NCBI RefSeq assembly: GCF_000829435.1
Contig: NZ_JXRP01000018.1
Coordinates: forward strand, 1 to 64,000
Direction: 5' to 3'
Source: Jeotgalibacillus soli
GTDB taxonomy: Bacteria > Bacillota > Bacilli > Bacillales > Jeotgalibacillaceae
Length of the DNA: 64,000 nt
Under the pieces are notes generated by a model. It was not told the DNA's origin, made no database searches, and saw nothing but the letters and a program-made list of their open reading frames with translations. This document shows positions 37,253 through 45,478 of the stretch, piece by piece. The first letter of the stretch is position 1, and each line of letters starts with the position of its first letter. The position numbers were made by a program, and so were the translations under genes.

Positions 37253-38104
37253 ATGAAATATTTATCTGTATTAGCACTTTTCAGTACATTGATGTTGGCT
37301 GCTTGCTCAACCGATCAAACAAATGATGAGGAAACTGTTGAACAGGTTAACGCAACAGCTGAAAATGAGTTATCCAAAGATATTGAAGAAGCTGACGAAG
37401 AGAGCGTCACAGAAACAGAAATGAGCCAGGAACAGGAGGATTTAGAACAAATAGAGGGATCAGGCGAACCATCATATGAAATAAACAAGGCAATTTGGAC
37501 GGTTCAGCCAATCTCTGATGCCAATGCGCAAGTAGCATTGATCACAATTGATGATGCGCCAGATCAATATGCAGTCGAAATGGCGGAAAAGCTTCATAGC
37601 TTAGATGCACCTGCTATCTTTTTTGTAAATGGCCACTTTTTGGATAAACCAGAGGAAGAAGAAATGTTAAGGAAAATCCATGAACTTGGATTTTCAATTG
37701 GGAATCATACATATTCTCATGCAAATCTCAGTGAGCTGACTGTGGAAGAGCAACGAGAGGAAATTATCTCACTTAGTAATCGAGTAGAGGAAATTATTGG
37801 TGAAAGACCGGTTTTTTTCAGAGCTCCTTTTGGTGTGAATACTGACTTTACAAAACAACTTGTAAAGGAAGAAGGTATGCTTTTAATGAATTGGACCTAC
37901 GGATACGATTGGGAAGCTGAGTACCAAGACGGAGCAGCACTTGCTGATATTATGGTAAATACAGAATTCTTATCAAATGGTGCTAACCTGTTAATGCATG
38001 ATCGTGCTTGGACGAATGATGCGCTTGAAAGGATTGTAAATGGATTGCGGGAAAAGGGTTATGATATTGTTGATCCTGCTGAAATTAGAATTGTTAATGA
38101 GTAA
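37253..38104 (+). CDS. Polysaccharide deacetylase (NodB-domain) lipoprotein
   Basis: 283 residues. A lipoprotein signal ends in MLAACS (cysteine about residue 19), then comes an acidic low-complexity spacer (about 20-75), then a NodB homology domain. Its motifs are IDDAPD (catalytic base and metal aspartate), HTYSHANL for the HxxxH metal pair and RAPFGVN. The first motif reads TIDDAP where TFDDGP is usual. It probably deacetylates peptidoglycan or another cell-wall glycan at the outer membrane face. GGGTGAGGACG precedes the ATG. B. subtilis has slp or other genes here instead. Confidence 0.83.
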   Translation: MKYLSVLALFSTLMLAACSTDQTNDEETVEQVNATAENELSKDIEEADEESVTETEMSQEQEDLEQIEGSGEPSYEINKAIWTVQPISDANAQVALITIDDAPDQYAVEMAEKLHSLDAPAIFFVNGHFLDKPEEEEMLRKIHELGFSIGNHTYSHANLSELTVEEQREEIISLSNRVEEIIGERPVFFRAPFGVNTDFTKQLVKEEGMLLMNWTYGYDWEAEYQDGAALADIMVNTEFLSNGANLLMHDRAWTNDALERIVNGLREKGYDIVDPAEIRIVNE

Positions 38105-38152
38105 ACAGTCAAAATTGTTCATGATGAATAAAACTAAAAGTAAAATTTTGTC

Positions 38153-38310
38153 TTGTTTTGTGTGTGATTTTGGTATATGATATCCCAGGAAGCGCTTACA
38201 GACGTTGGGGGATGGAAGTAAGTAGCCAGCGGTTTACAGATCAACGAAATGAACGAAATGAACGAAAGAATAGGGAAGGAAAAGAGGCCATACCCTTGGC
38301 CTCTTTTCCT
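38153..38310 (+). ncRNA. Candidate small RNA at the SR1 locus (pdhD-speA interval)
   Basis: TTGTTT (38153-38158), a 17-base spacer and TATGAT (38176-38181) form a good promoter. Right after it, AGGAAGCGCTTACA (38187-38200) matches the catabolite-responsive element consensus at 12 of 14 positions. A 13-bp terminator stem at 38278-38309 follows, giving a transcript of about 120-125 nt. It includes GGGGGATGGAAG and a tandem AACGAAATG repeat. B. subtilis encodes the CcpN/CcpA-controlled RNA SR1 between pdhD and speA. No SR1P-like peptide beginning MGTIVC is visible. A 63-codon frame crosses the region but runs through the terminator into speA. Confidence 0.45.
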
Positions 38311-38311
38311 T
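38278..38311. terminator. Terminator between the candidate sRNA and speA
   Basis: GGAAAAGAGGCCA and TGGCCTCTTTTCC form a 13-bp stem; T-rich sequence follows on the plus side. It is only three bases beyond the speA stop and may serve both directions. Confidence 0.85.
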
Positions 38312-38313
38312 TG

Positions 38314-39840
38314 TTATTTAATTGCTTTGTACTCTTTAATTACACGTAAGGCATGTAGAGTGTCATCTTCTGGTCCTTGAACTGGAAGACCAGCCTTAAT
38401 GTTTTGGTTAATATAGTTCAAGTTTTCTTCTGTAATAATTTCCCCAGGTATGAATATAGGAATTCCGGGTGGATAAACCATGATGAATTCAGCGCATACG
38501 CGACCAACTGATTCATTAAAAGGTACAATCTCTGTGTCTGCATAAAAAGCATCACGAGGTGTTAACGCAAGAAGAGGAATGTCAGGAAGCAATACTTTTG
38601 GAGCTGAAAATGGACCTTCATGCTTAAAAGAGTTAGCCAGATCTTGCATAGCCTTCACCAAAATATCCGCTTCTTTTTTGCTATCACCAGGTGTGACAAT
38701 ACATAATATATTGTATAAATCAGACAGTTCAACTTCAATGTTATAGTGTTTCCTTAACCACTTTTCCGCTGTATAACCGGTAATGCCAAGTTCTTTGACA
38801 GAAATAATAATTTTTGTCGGATCATAATCAAAGGTCGCTTTTGTACCAAGAATTTCTTTACCAACACAATACAATTTATCGATTTTTTGTAAGGAAGAGC
38901 GTATTGATTCAGCCAGCCGAATGGATTGCTCAATTAATTCTTTTCCTTCTGTTGCTAATCTTTTTCTTGCTACATCGAGTGATGCAAGCAGTGGATAGGA
39001 AGTAGACGTTGTTGTTAACATACTTAGTATGGTTTGAACACGTTTTGCCGAGACAAGACCATCTTTGACATTTAGAATCGAGCTTTGTGTCAAGGATCCG
39101 CCGAGCTTATGGACACTTGTAGCAGCCATATCAGCACCTGCCTGCATAGCAGAAGCGGGGAGTGAGTCATGGAAATGAATATGAACCCCATGTGCTTCAT
39201 CAACGAGTACTGGTACGTTATAGGAATGAGAAATTTCAACAATCTTTCGGAGATCTGCTGATATCCCGAAGTAAGTTGGATTAATAACAAGAACTCCTTT
39301 AGCATCAGGATGCTGTTCTAATGCTCTAGCAACTGCATCATTTGTGATTCCATGTGATATTCCTAAGTCACTATCGACATCGGGATGAATGAAAATCGGG
39401 ACAGCGCCACTGAAGACAATGGCAGACATGACAGATTTATGAACATTTCTAGGAACGATGATTTTATCCCCAGGTCCGCAAACACTCATAACCATGGTCA
39501 TGATAGCGCCGCTTGTTCCCTGTACAGAGAAGAATGTATGGTCCGCACCAAATGCTTCTGCTGCAAGGTCTTGCGCATCCTTTATCATTCCTTTAGGTTG
39601 ATGAAGATCGTCTAAAGGGGCAATATTTATTAAGTCTATGGAAAGAATATTCTCTCCAACAAAATCGCGAAAAACAGGGTCCATTCCCTGTCCTTTTTTA
39701 TGACCTGGTATATGAAATTGTACTGGCTGTTTTGCACTATGCTCTTTCAAGCCAGTAAATAATGGCGTGTCTTGTTGCGTCCATTTATGAACAGAACGAT
39801 GGGCGTCAAGCGTCACGGAGTTAGATGGTGTTTGTGACAA
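38314..39840 (-). CDS. speA: Arginine decarboxylase (Orn/Lys/Arg decarboxylase group)
   Basis: About 508 residues of the fold-type I decarboxylase family. The PLP lysine is in SVHKLGGSLTQSS, with upstream DEAHGVHIHFH supplying cofactor contacts, and the C-terminal domain carries PGIPIFIPGE. It aligns with B. subtilis SpeA, which makes agmatine from arginine for spermidine synthesis. An N-terminal stretch of about 15 residues before TPLFTGLKEH is longer than in B. subtilis. The TTG at 39840 is the likely start, eight bases after GAGGTGAG; the GTG at 39852 lies inside that site. Confidence 0.92.
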   Translation of the reverse strand: MSQTPSNSVTLDAHRSVHKWTQQDTPLFTGLKEHSAKQPVQFHIPGHKKGQGMDPVFRDFVGENILSIDLINIAPLDDLHQPKGMIKDAQDLAAEAFGADHTFFSVQGTSGAIMTMVMSVCGPGDKIIVPRNVHKSVMSAIVFSGAVPIFIHPDVDSDLGISHGITNDAVARALEQHPDAKGVLVINPTYFGISADLRKIVEISHSYNVPVLVDEAHGVHIHFHDSLPASAMQAGADMAATSVHKLGGSLTQSSILNVKDGLVSAKRVQTILSMLTTTSTSYPLLASLDVARKRLATEGKELIEQSIRLAESIRSSLQKIDKLYCVGKEILGTKATFDYDPTKIIISVKELGITGYTAEKWLRKHYNIEVELSDLYNILCIVTPGDSKKEADILVKAMQDLANSFKHEGPFSAPKVLLPDIPLLALTPRDAFYADTEIVPFNESVGRVCAEFIMVYPPGIPIFIPGEIITEENLNYINQNIKAGLPVQGPEDDTLHALRVIKEYKAIK

Positions 39841-40023
39841 TTCTATTCTCACCTCAATAAAATGTAGTTAATTTAATGACCAAGTTATATGCAAATACGG
39901 GTTGTTATCAAAAGATAGACAATAGATGAATTATAGCATTTTCAATCGTGAAAGAAAACGAAAAAAGTCGAAGTTAGACCTACTATCTATGATGCCCATT
40001 TGGGAATCGTTAATGATAATCGT

Positions 40024-40051
40024 TTGCACTTTACAAAATGTGATGTACAAT
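40024..40051 (+). promoter_or_regulatory. Promoter of yktA
   Basis: TTGCAC and TACAAT with a 16-base spacer, ending 27 bp before the yktA ATG. Confidence 0.55.
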
Positions 40052-40078
40052 ATAAAAAAATATGGAATAGGTGAGTGT

Positions 40079-40351
40079 ATGGAATATCAATATCCACTAT
40101 CAATTGACTGGACAACAGAAGAAATAATTGACGTAATGAAATTCTTTGAGTCTGTTGAACAAGGATATGAAAAGAGAATTGATCGAGACGGATTTTTAAC
40201 AGTTTACAAACGCTTTAAAGAAATTGTTCCAAGTAAATCGGAAGAAAAAACGATTGACAAAGAGTTTCAAGAATCCAGTGGTTTTTCAATTTATCAGGTG
40301 GTTAAAAAAGCGAAAAACATGTCCTCGGGCGGGTGGATTCAAATGAAATAA
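40079..40351 (+). CDS. yktA: UPF0223 family protein YktA
   Basis: 90 residues (MEYQYPLSIDWTTEEIIDVMKFF...), acidic and helical, matching B. subtilis YktA of the UPF0223 family; function unknown. The ATG at 40079 has TAGGTGAG just before it. The frame is open upstream to 39926, but the promoter lies inside that extension and the extra residues are not conserved. Its stop is the first base triplet of a shared terminator with yktB. Confidence 0.85.
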   Translation: MEYQYPLSIDWTTEEIIDVMKFFESVEQGYEKRIDRDGFLTVYKRFKEIVPSKSEEKTIDKEFQESSGFSIYQVVKKAKNMSSGGWIQMK

Positions 40352-40386
40352 GGACAAGGCTGGCTTTTCGCCAGTCCTTGTCCTTA
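40349..40386. terminator. Terminator between yktA and yktB
   Basis: TAAGGACAAGG.CTGGC and GCCAGTCCTTGTCCTTA pair with a single bulge around TTTTC; convergent genes on both sides. Confidence 0.82.
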
Positions 40387-40387
40387 A

Positions 40388-41023
40388 CTATTTTTCCTGA
40401 AGAAATAAAGATTCGCGGAATAGCGGGATTAAGGAATCATAGGTATCCTTAATTTCTTGTATTAATACATCAGGATTTGATACGATGGGAGCGTTTGCGT
40501 TAAAGCGTTTACCGATAAGCAGCTCCGCTTTTTTGATATTTTGGAATCGTTCAAACGCGTGAAGAACATCTGCATCGTTCATTTCGCTTATTTTTTTAGC
40601 TTCATTTTTCATATGATCGGTTGAGATCCACCCATCCTTAGGAAAATGTGACACTACGTGATCAACATTCTCAATAAATGTTTTAGCGATATCTGTTTTA
40701 TTTGGCAGCTCATAGATATATGCTAACCAGATAAACAAATTGTCTCCCCAAAGCCCCACTTGAAAATGAGGCAGCTTTTTATATCCGCGCTTATTCGGTG
40801 AAACTGCCATCCATGTATCTTTAGGCGGATTTACTGAACGTCTGGCGTGCTTTGCTACATGCAAATACATTTCTTGCCCCAGCTGTTGCGAGAGATACGG
40901 TACAATCTTTTCTCCGATAGCATGGAATTTTGGTTGAATTAGGGATCGGATCCCTTCCATTCGTTCATCTAATCCTTCAATTGAAAACACATTGAAATCT
41001 TGTTGTGAAAATCCTCTTTCCAT
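40388..41023 (-). CDS. yktB: UPF0637 (DUF1054) protein YktB
   Basis: 211 residues starting MERGFSQQDFNVFSIEGLDERM, with HARRSVNPPKDTWMA and HFQVGLWGDNLFIWLA, as in B. subtilis YktB. It is soluble with unknown function. ACAGGAGGG lies before the ATG. It is convergent with yktA, as in B. subtilis. Confidence 0.86.
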   Translation of the reverse strand: MERGFSQQDFNVFSIEGLDERMEGIRSLIQPKFHAIGEKIVPYLSQQLGQEMYLHVAKHARRSVNPPKDTWMAVSPNKRGYKKLPHFQVGLWGDNLFIWLAYIYELPNKTDIAKTFIENVDHVVSHFPKDGWISTDHMKNEAKKISEMNDADVLHAFERFQNIKKAELLIGKRFNANAPIVSNPDVLIQEIKDTYDSLIPLFRESLFLQEK

Positions 41024-41315
41024 TACTTTAAAACCCTCCTGTGTTATTGCAAAACAGTTCTCCAGCTCGAAAGTATCATAAAAAAACTTAATCCGTTCGT
41101 TTCGATTGTTTAAAAACTGGCTATAATAACAGTAAGAACAGATAAGGCCCTACCGTTAACGATTGCTTGCAACTGAATGATGTACGTATTGTACCATACT
41201 TCACTTTTGCACATAAAACATTCGGGCTTGCATAGAATAGGGTAATAACTAACCAAAAAGAAAATAGTCAGAAAAAATAATCTTTTGAGATTATGCTGAG
41301 AAGGGGTGCAAGGAC

Positions 41316-41516
41316 ATGAAACAGGTCATCCATGTAACGAGAAAGAGAGATCTAAAAACCGAAAGAATGGCAGTCCTGCGGCTGGAACTAGACTATGAAT
41401 TAGCAGTCTTGTTTGAAGCGATGGAAGAAAAGGATACCCACAGAGTAGGAGAAGCGAAGGAAAAATTATTTACAATTCGCCAAGAGATTCTTGACATTAA
41501 CGGTAAAATTTCATGA
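41316..41516 (+). CDS. ykzI: Small conserved protein YkzI
   Basis: 66 residues (MKQVIHVTRKRDLKTERM... LELDYELAVLFEAM), a basic-then-acidic helical protein that corresponds to B. subtilis YkzI; function unknown. AAGGGGTGC precedes the ATG. It sits upstream of suhB, as in B. subtilis, but a hairpin with a T run separates the two. Confidence 0.78.
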   Translation: MKQVIHVTRKRDLKTERMAVLRLELDYELAVLFEAMEEKDTHRVGEAKEKLFTIRQEILDINGKIS

Positions 41517-41559
41517 TGTGGGAGAGAAATCACATGCGATGGAGAAGATTTATTATTTA

Positions 41560-41597
41560 AAACGGATGCCCTGTATGAGGTGCATTCGTTTTTTAAT
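41560..41597 (+). terminator. Hairpin with T run between ykzI and suhB
   Basis: AAAACGGATGCC and GGTGCATTCGTTTTTT pair with two mismatches across an eight-base loop. Confidence 0.6.
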
Positions 41598-41681
41598 GTC
41601 TTTAAATGGATTATCCTTGCCTAGCGCCGGGCATTCCGATAGTCTTAATAAAAGAATAAATTGCGATCAGGAGGCTTTTTA

Positions 41682-42500
41682 ATGACAATTAATTGGGATG
41701 AAATAGATGCATTTTCAAAAGAGCTTATCTATAAAGCTGGTGAAAAAATTCGTCAGTCTTTTCAAGAGAAATTACAAATAGATACGAAAAGTGATGCGAA
41801 CGATCTCGTGACCAACATGGATAAAGAGATCGAAAGGTTTTTTGTTGAAGAGGTGAAAAAATTTGATCCCAGCCATCAATTAATAGGGGAAGAAGGTTTT
41901 GGTGATCAATTGGATACTTTAAATGGTATTGTATGGATTGTTGATCCTATTGATGGAACGATGAACTTCGTCCACCAGCAGAGAAATTTTGCCGTTTCGG
42001 TAGGTATTTATCATGATGGTGTTGGAATGCTTGGGTATGTATATGATGTTGTTTTAGATGAGCTATACCATGCTTATAAAGGGCAAGGTGCGTATTTGAA
42101 TAACAAAAAACTTCCTCTTCTTAAGCCGGTAGATATTGAACAATCCATTTTAGCCTTGAATACATTGTGGGTTGCACCGCATGAAAGTATCCCGTACGAA
42201 GTATTTGCACCATTAGTACATAAGGCAAGAGGGACGCGCTCATATGGTTCAGCAGCACTTGAAATGGCTTATATCGCTGCAGGACGATTGGATGGATACA
42301 TCACGATGCGATTATCACCATGGGATATTGCGGGGGGCAAGGTGTTAATTGAAGAGGTAGGCGGTGTCGTAACGGATTTATATAACGAACCACACTCTTT
42401 ATTAGAAAAATCTTCATTTTTAGCGGGTAACCCGTCGATACACAAAGTCATTTTTGAACAGTATATTGAGGGTAAACTGAAAAAAAATTCTAGTACATAA
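41682..42500 (+). CDS. suhB: Inositol monophosphatase family protein SuhB/YktC
   Basis: 272 residues with the lithium-sensitive phosphatase motifs: GEEGFG, WIVDPIDGTMNFVH and the late SPWDIAGGKVLIEEVGG that binds the third metal. It hydrolyses myo-inositol 1-phosphate or related sugar phosphates; B. subtilis YktC is the counterpart. ATG 41682 follows CAGGAGGC; the TTG at 41661 lies before that site. It is convergent with ylaF. Confidence 0.9.
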   Translation: MTINWDEIDAFSKELIYKAGEKIRQSFQEKLQIDTKSDANDLVTNMDKEIERFFVEEVKKFDPSHQLIGEEGFGDQLDTLNGIVWIVDPIDGTMNFVHQQRNFAVSVGIYHDGVGMLGYVYDVVLDELYHAYKGQGAYLNNKKLPLLKPVDIEQSILALNTLWVAPHESIPYEVFAPLVHKARGTRSYGSAALEMAYIAAGRLDGYITMRLSPWDIAGGKVLIEEVGGVVTDLYNEPHSLLEKSSFLAGNPSIHKVIFEQYIEGKLKKNSST

Positions 42501-42507
42501 TAGACAA

Positions 42508-42543
42508 AAATTGCCTGTCTCCGTCCGTACGGAGACAGGCAAT
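42508..42543. terminator. Terminator between suhB and ylaF
   Basis: AATTGCCTGTCTCCGT and its perfect complement with a four-base loop. Confidence 0.88.
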
Positions 42544-42548
42544 TCACT

Positions 42549-42734
42549 TTATAATAAATCTGCTTCCCTAATTTTTTTCTTTGTTTTAAATCCCAAGCCC
42601 ATAACAATAATTAAAGCAACAATTGAAAGAAATATACCTGCAAGGCTTCTTTCACCTACTGCTATTCCGACAGCAGTCATTGCACCAACTGCTGCAAACG
42701 CGTACAATACTAAAATCCATTTGCCATTTTTCAC
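42549..42734 (-). CDS. ylaF: Small membrane protein YlaF (DUF5325)
   Basis: 61 residues with two hydrophobic helices (about 6-27 and 32-50) and a basic end (KTKKKIREADLL). It resembles B. subtilis YlaF in length and sequence; function unknown. The start is GTG, with GAGGAGG upstream. It is divergent from typA, with about 110 bp between them. Confidence 0.8.
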   Translation of the reverse strand: MKNGKWILVLYAFAAVGAMTAVGIAVGERSLAGIFLSIVALIIVMGLGFKTKKKIREADLL

Positions 42735-42843
42735 GTGACCAGCCTCCTCACGTTTATTTTACATAATTAATTTTTGTATTTCTACCTTATATGATATAAT
42801 AGTACAGTTAATAAAGCTTGGAAAAGCATTCAGGAGTGAAATA

Positions 42844-44675
42844 ATGACAAAGTTAAGACAAGATCTTCGAAATATTGCAATCATCGCTCACGTTGACCAT
42901 GGAAAAACAACATTGGTAGACCAGTTGCTTAAACAATCTGGAATCTTCCGTTCAAACGAACATGTGGACGAACGTGCGATGGATTCGAACGACCTAGAAA
43001 GAGAGCGCGGTATTACAATTTTAGCTAAAAATACTGCGATTCAATACAAAGATACACGTATCAATATTTTAGATACGCCAGGACATGCCGATTTCGGTGG
43101 AGAAGTAGAGCGTATTATGAAAATGGTTGATGGCGTTTTATTAGTTGTCGATGCATACGAAGGGTGTATGCCGCAAACCCGTTTTGTATTGAAAAAAGCA
43201 CTTGAACAAAATTTAACCCCAATCGTAGTTGTAAACAAGATTGACCGCGATGCAGCTCGCCCTGCTGGAGTAATTGACGAAGTGCTAAATTTATTTATTG
43301 AATTAGATGCTAACGAAGACCAATTGGAATTCCCGGTAATATATGCATCTGCTATTAATGGAACGGCAAGGAACAACAAGATGAAACAATGGAAGCACTT
43401 TACGAATCAATCGTTGAGCATATCCCAGCTCCTATTGACAATAGTGAAGACCCACTTCAATTCCAAATCGCATTGCTTGATTACAATGATTATGTAGGAC
43501 GTATTGGAATTGGGCGCATATTCCGCGGAACCATGGAAGTAGGCCAACAAGTTTCGCTAATGAAGCTTGATGGAAAGGTTAAAAACTTCCGCGTAACTAA
43601 AATCTTTGGTTTCCTTGGTCTCAAACGTGTTGAAATCCAAAAAGCACATGCAGGTGACCTAATTGCTGTTTCTGGAATGGAAGATATCAATGTCGGTGAA
43701 ACGGTATGTCCAATCGACCATCAAGATGCACTTCCTATTCTTCGAATCGATGAGCCAACACTACAAATGACATTCCTTGTGAACAATAGTCCATTTGCAG
43801 GTCGTGAGGGTAAATTTGTCACTTCACGCAAAATTGAAGAACGTCTTCGTGCACAACTTGAAACAGATGTAAGTCTTCGTGTTGAAAATACTGATTCTCC
43901 AGATGCATGGGTTGTATCAGGTCGTGGAGAACTTCATCTCTCTATCTTGATTGAAAACATGCGGCGTGAAGGATTTGAACTTCAAGTATCTAAGCCTGAG
44001 GTAATTGTTAGAGACATCGATGGAGTTCGCAGTGAACCAGTTGAGCGTGTTCAAATTGATATTCCAGAAGAGTATGTGGGTTCTGTTATTGAATCAATGG
44101 GAGAGCGAAAAGGCGAGATGCTCGACATGGTTAATAACGGAAATGGGCAAGTTCGATTAGTATTCATGATTCCAGCACGTGGTCTAATTGGATATACAAC
44201 AGAATTTTTGACCCTTACACGTGGATATGGAATTATCAATCATTCATTCGATAGCTACCAGCCGATGCAAACAGGTCGGGTTGGAGGGCGTCGTGAAGGT
44301 GTTCTTGTTTCAATGGATAAAGGTCAAGCTTCACAATATGCAATTTTAGGTGTGGAAGACCGTGGAATCATTTTCTTGGAGCCAGGTACAGAAGTATACG
44401 AAGGTATGATCGTTGGTCAGCACACTCGTGACAATGACTTAACAGTAAACGTAACAAAAATTAAAGCAGCAAACAACATTCGTTCAGCAAATAAAGAACA
44501 AACAACAACACTTAAAAAAGCTCGTATTATGACACTTGAAGAATCGTTAGAGTATTTGAATGACGATGAGCTTTGTGAAATTACACCTGAATCAATCCGT
44601 CTTCGTAAGAAGATTCTTGATAAGAGTGAACGTGAACGCGCTCAAAAAAAGAAAAAAACGGCTGAAAGCAATTAA
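42844..44675 (+). pseudogene. typA: typA (BipA translational GTPase) with a frameshift
   Basis: The first frame (42844-43497) encodes the G domain: [23 protein letters not shown] and NKIDR are all intact. At 43366-43370 homology jumps to another frame, where [14 protein letters not shown] continues to the normal C-terminus at 44675 (domains II, III, V and the BipA-specific C-terminal domain). Compared with the usual SAINGTASLDPK...MEALYE sequence, about four residues plus one base are missing, most simply a 13-nt deletion. The first frame would stop after 31 foreign residues. Both halves are otherwise well conserved, so the lesion is recent or an assembly error. An internal ATG at 43389 has no ribosome site. 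Confidence 0.85.
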
Positions 44676-44698
44676 TTAAAGGTTAGGAGTGATTGTAC

Positions 44699-45010
44699 AT
44701 GGTCAATGTGGAAGAGCGACTTTCTTTTTTTCCATCTCTGTACCGTGTGGATGTCAATCCGGATTTAGGTATGTGGATGCTTTATACCACCATAATCGCA
44801 TTATCAATATTGGTGTATAAATTAGGCTTTGCAAAAAAGCTGCCACCTTTAAAGTCAGCAGTTATTTACCTATTCTTAATTCTCGGTTGTACAGTATTAA
44901 CTTTCCTTGCGATTTTCTTACCAGTAACTGAGGGCTTGATCATTGCAGCGTTAATTTTAATTATTTACAAAATTCGTTTGCGTAACGAACAGAGAAATGG
45001 GACAATTTAA
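44699..45010 (+). CDS. ylaH: Membrane protein YlaH
   Basis: 103 residues with about three hydrophobic helices ([51 protein letters not shown]), matching B. subtilis YlaH, which follows typA there too. The function is unknown. ATG 44699 is preceded by TAGGAGTGATT. A TTG six bases earlier is less likely. It is 23 bp beyond typA and probably cotranscribed with it. Confidence 0.85.
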   Translation: MVNVEERLSFFPSLYRVDVNPDLGMWMLYTTIIALSILVYKLGFAKKLPPLKSAVIYLFLILGCTVLTFLAIFLPVTEGLIIAALILIIYKIRLRNEQRNGTI

Positions 45011-45016
45011 CAGCAT

Positions 45017-45056
45017 AAAAAAGCAGTCTATCATGAATTGATAGGCTGCTTTTTTA
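45017..45056 (+). terminator. Terminator after ylaH
   Basis: AAAAAAGCAG.CTATCA and TGATAG.CTGCTTTTTT pair across TGAAT. Confidence 0.88.
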
Positions 45057-45191
45057 CTATCCAGTTATGTTAGGTTAATTAACAATAAAAAAGGAATATA
45101 AGTCTATTATAAATTAATAATCCTAATGAAAATTTTTGATTATTCGTGTAAGAGTAAGAAAATCATTGAAAATGTACGATAATAACCGTAT

Positions 45192-45224
45192 TTATTATAT
45201 GTTAGATTAATTTACATATAATAA
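45192..45224 (+). other. Perfect 11-bp inverted repeat upstream of ilvE
   Basis: TTATTATATGT and ACATATAATAA flank an 11-base spacer, giving a 33-bp symmetrical site 150 bp before the ilvE promoter. It may be an operator or simply an AT-rich cruciform. Confidence 0.4.
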
Positions 45225-45374
45225 GGAAGAAACACAAAAAAAATATATAACCTAAAATATGGCAGTTAATCAATTTGGAAATTTTTTTGTCCTTAAAACC
45301 TTGATAATACGTGCATGAAAACGGATACAAGGTTATAAAAGATTCAAAATTGATAAAAAATTATAAAAATACTG

Positions 45375-45403
45375 TTGACGCCTTTGTTTATACGCGTTAT
45401 GAT
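45375..45403 (+). promoter_or_regulatory. ilvE promoter
   Basis: TTGACG, a 17-base spacer and TATGAT, 75 bp before the start codon. The rest of the 45057-45478 gap is AT-rich, with the inverted repeat noted at 45192 and nothing else I can assign. Confidence 0.7.
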
Positions 45404-45478
45404 TGTCAACAATTCAAGCATATCAAGCGTTTAACGCGGTGAAAAAATGTGCAATTTCGAAAGGAAGGAGTGAAAAGG

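Noticed and set aside
38242-38266. Short AACGAAATG repeats as a CRISPR or VNTR array
   Set aside because: Only about two and a half 9-bp units, with no spacers and no cas genes in the window.
38158-38349. 63-codon plus-strand frame over the candidate small RNA
   Set aside because: It reads through the terminator and into the antisense of speA, has a start before the promoter -10, and shows no conserved or SR1P-like sequence.
39926-40078. N-terminal extension of yktA
   Set aside because: The yktA promoter lies inside it, the residues are not conserved and ATG 40079 has its own ribosome site.
43041-43379. 112-codon minus-strand frame inside typA, and similar long antisense frames inside pdhB, pdhD, pycA and leuB
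   Set aside because: They mirror strongly conserved coding sequence on the other strand, lack ribosome sites and resemble no protein family.
43389-44675. Second typA frame as an independent gene, or programmed frameshifting in typA
   Set aside because: There is no ribosome binding site before ATG 43389 and no slippery sequence or stimulatory structure at the junction; missing residues point to a deletion.
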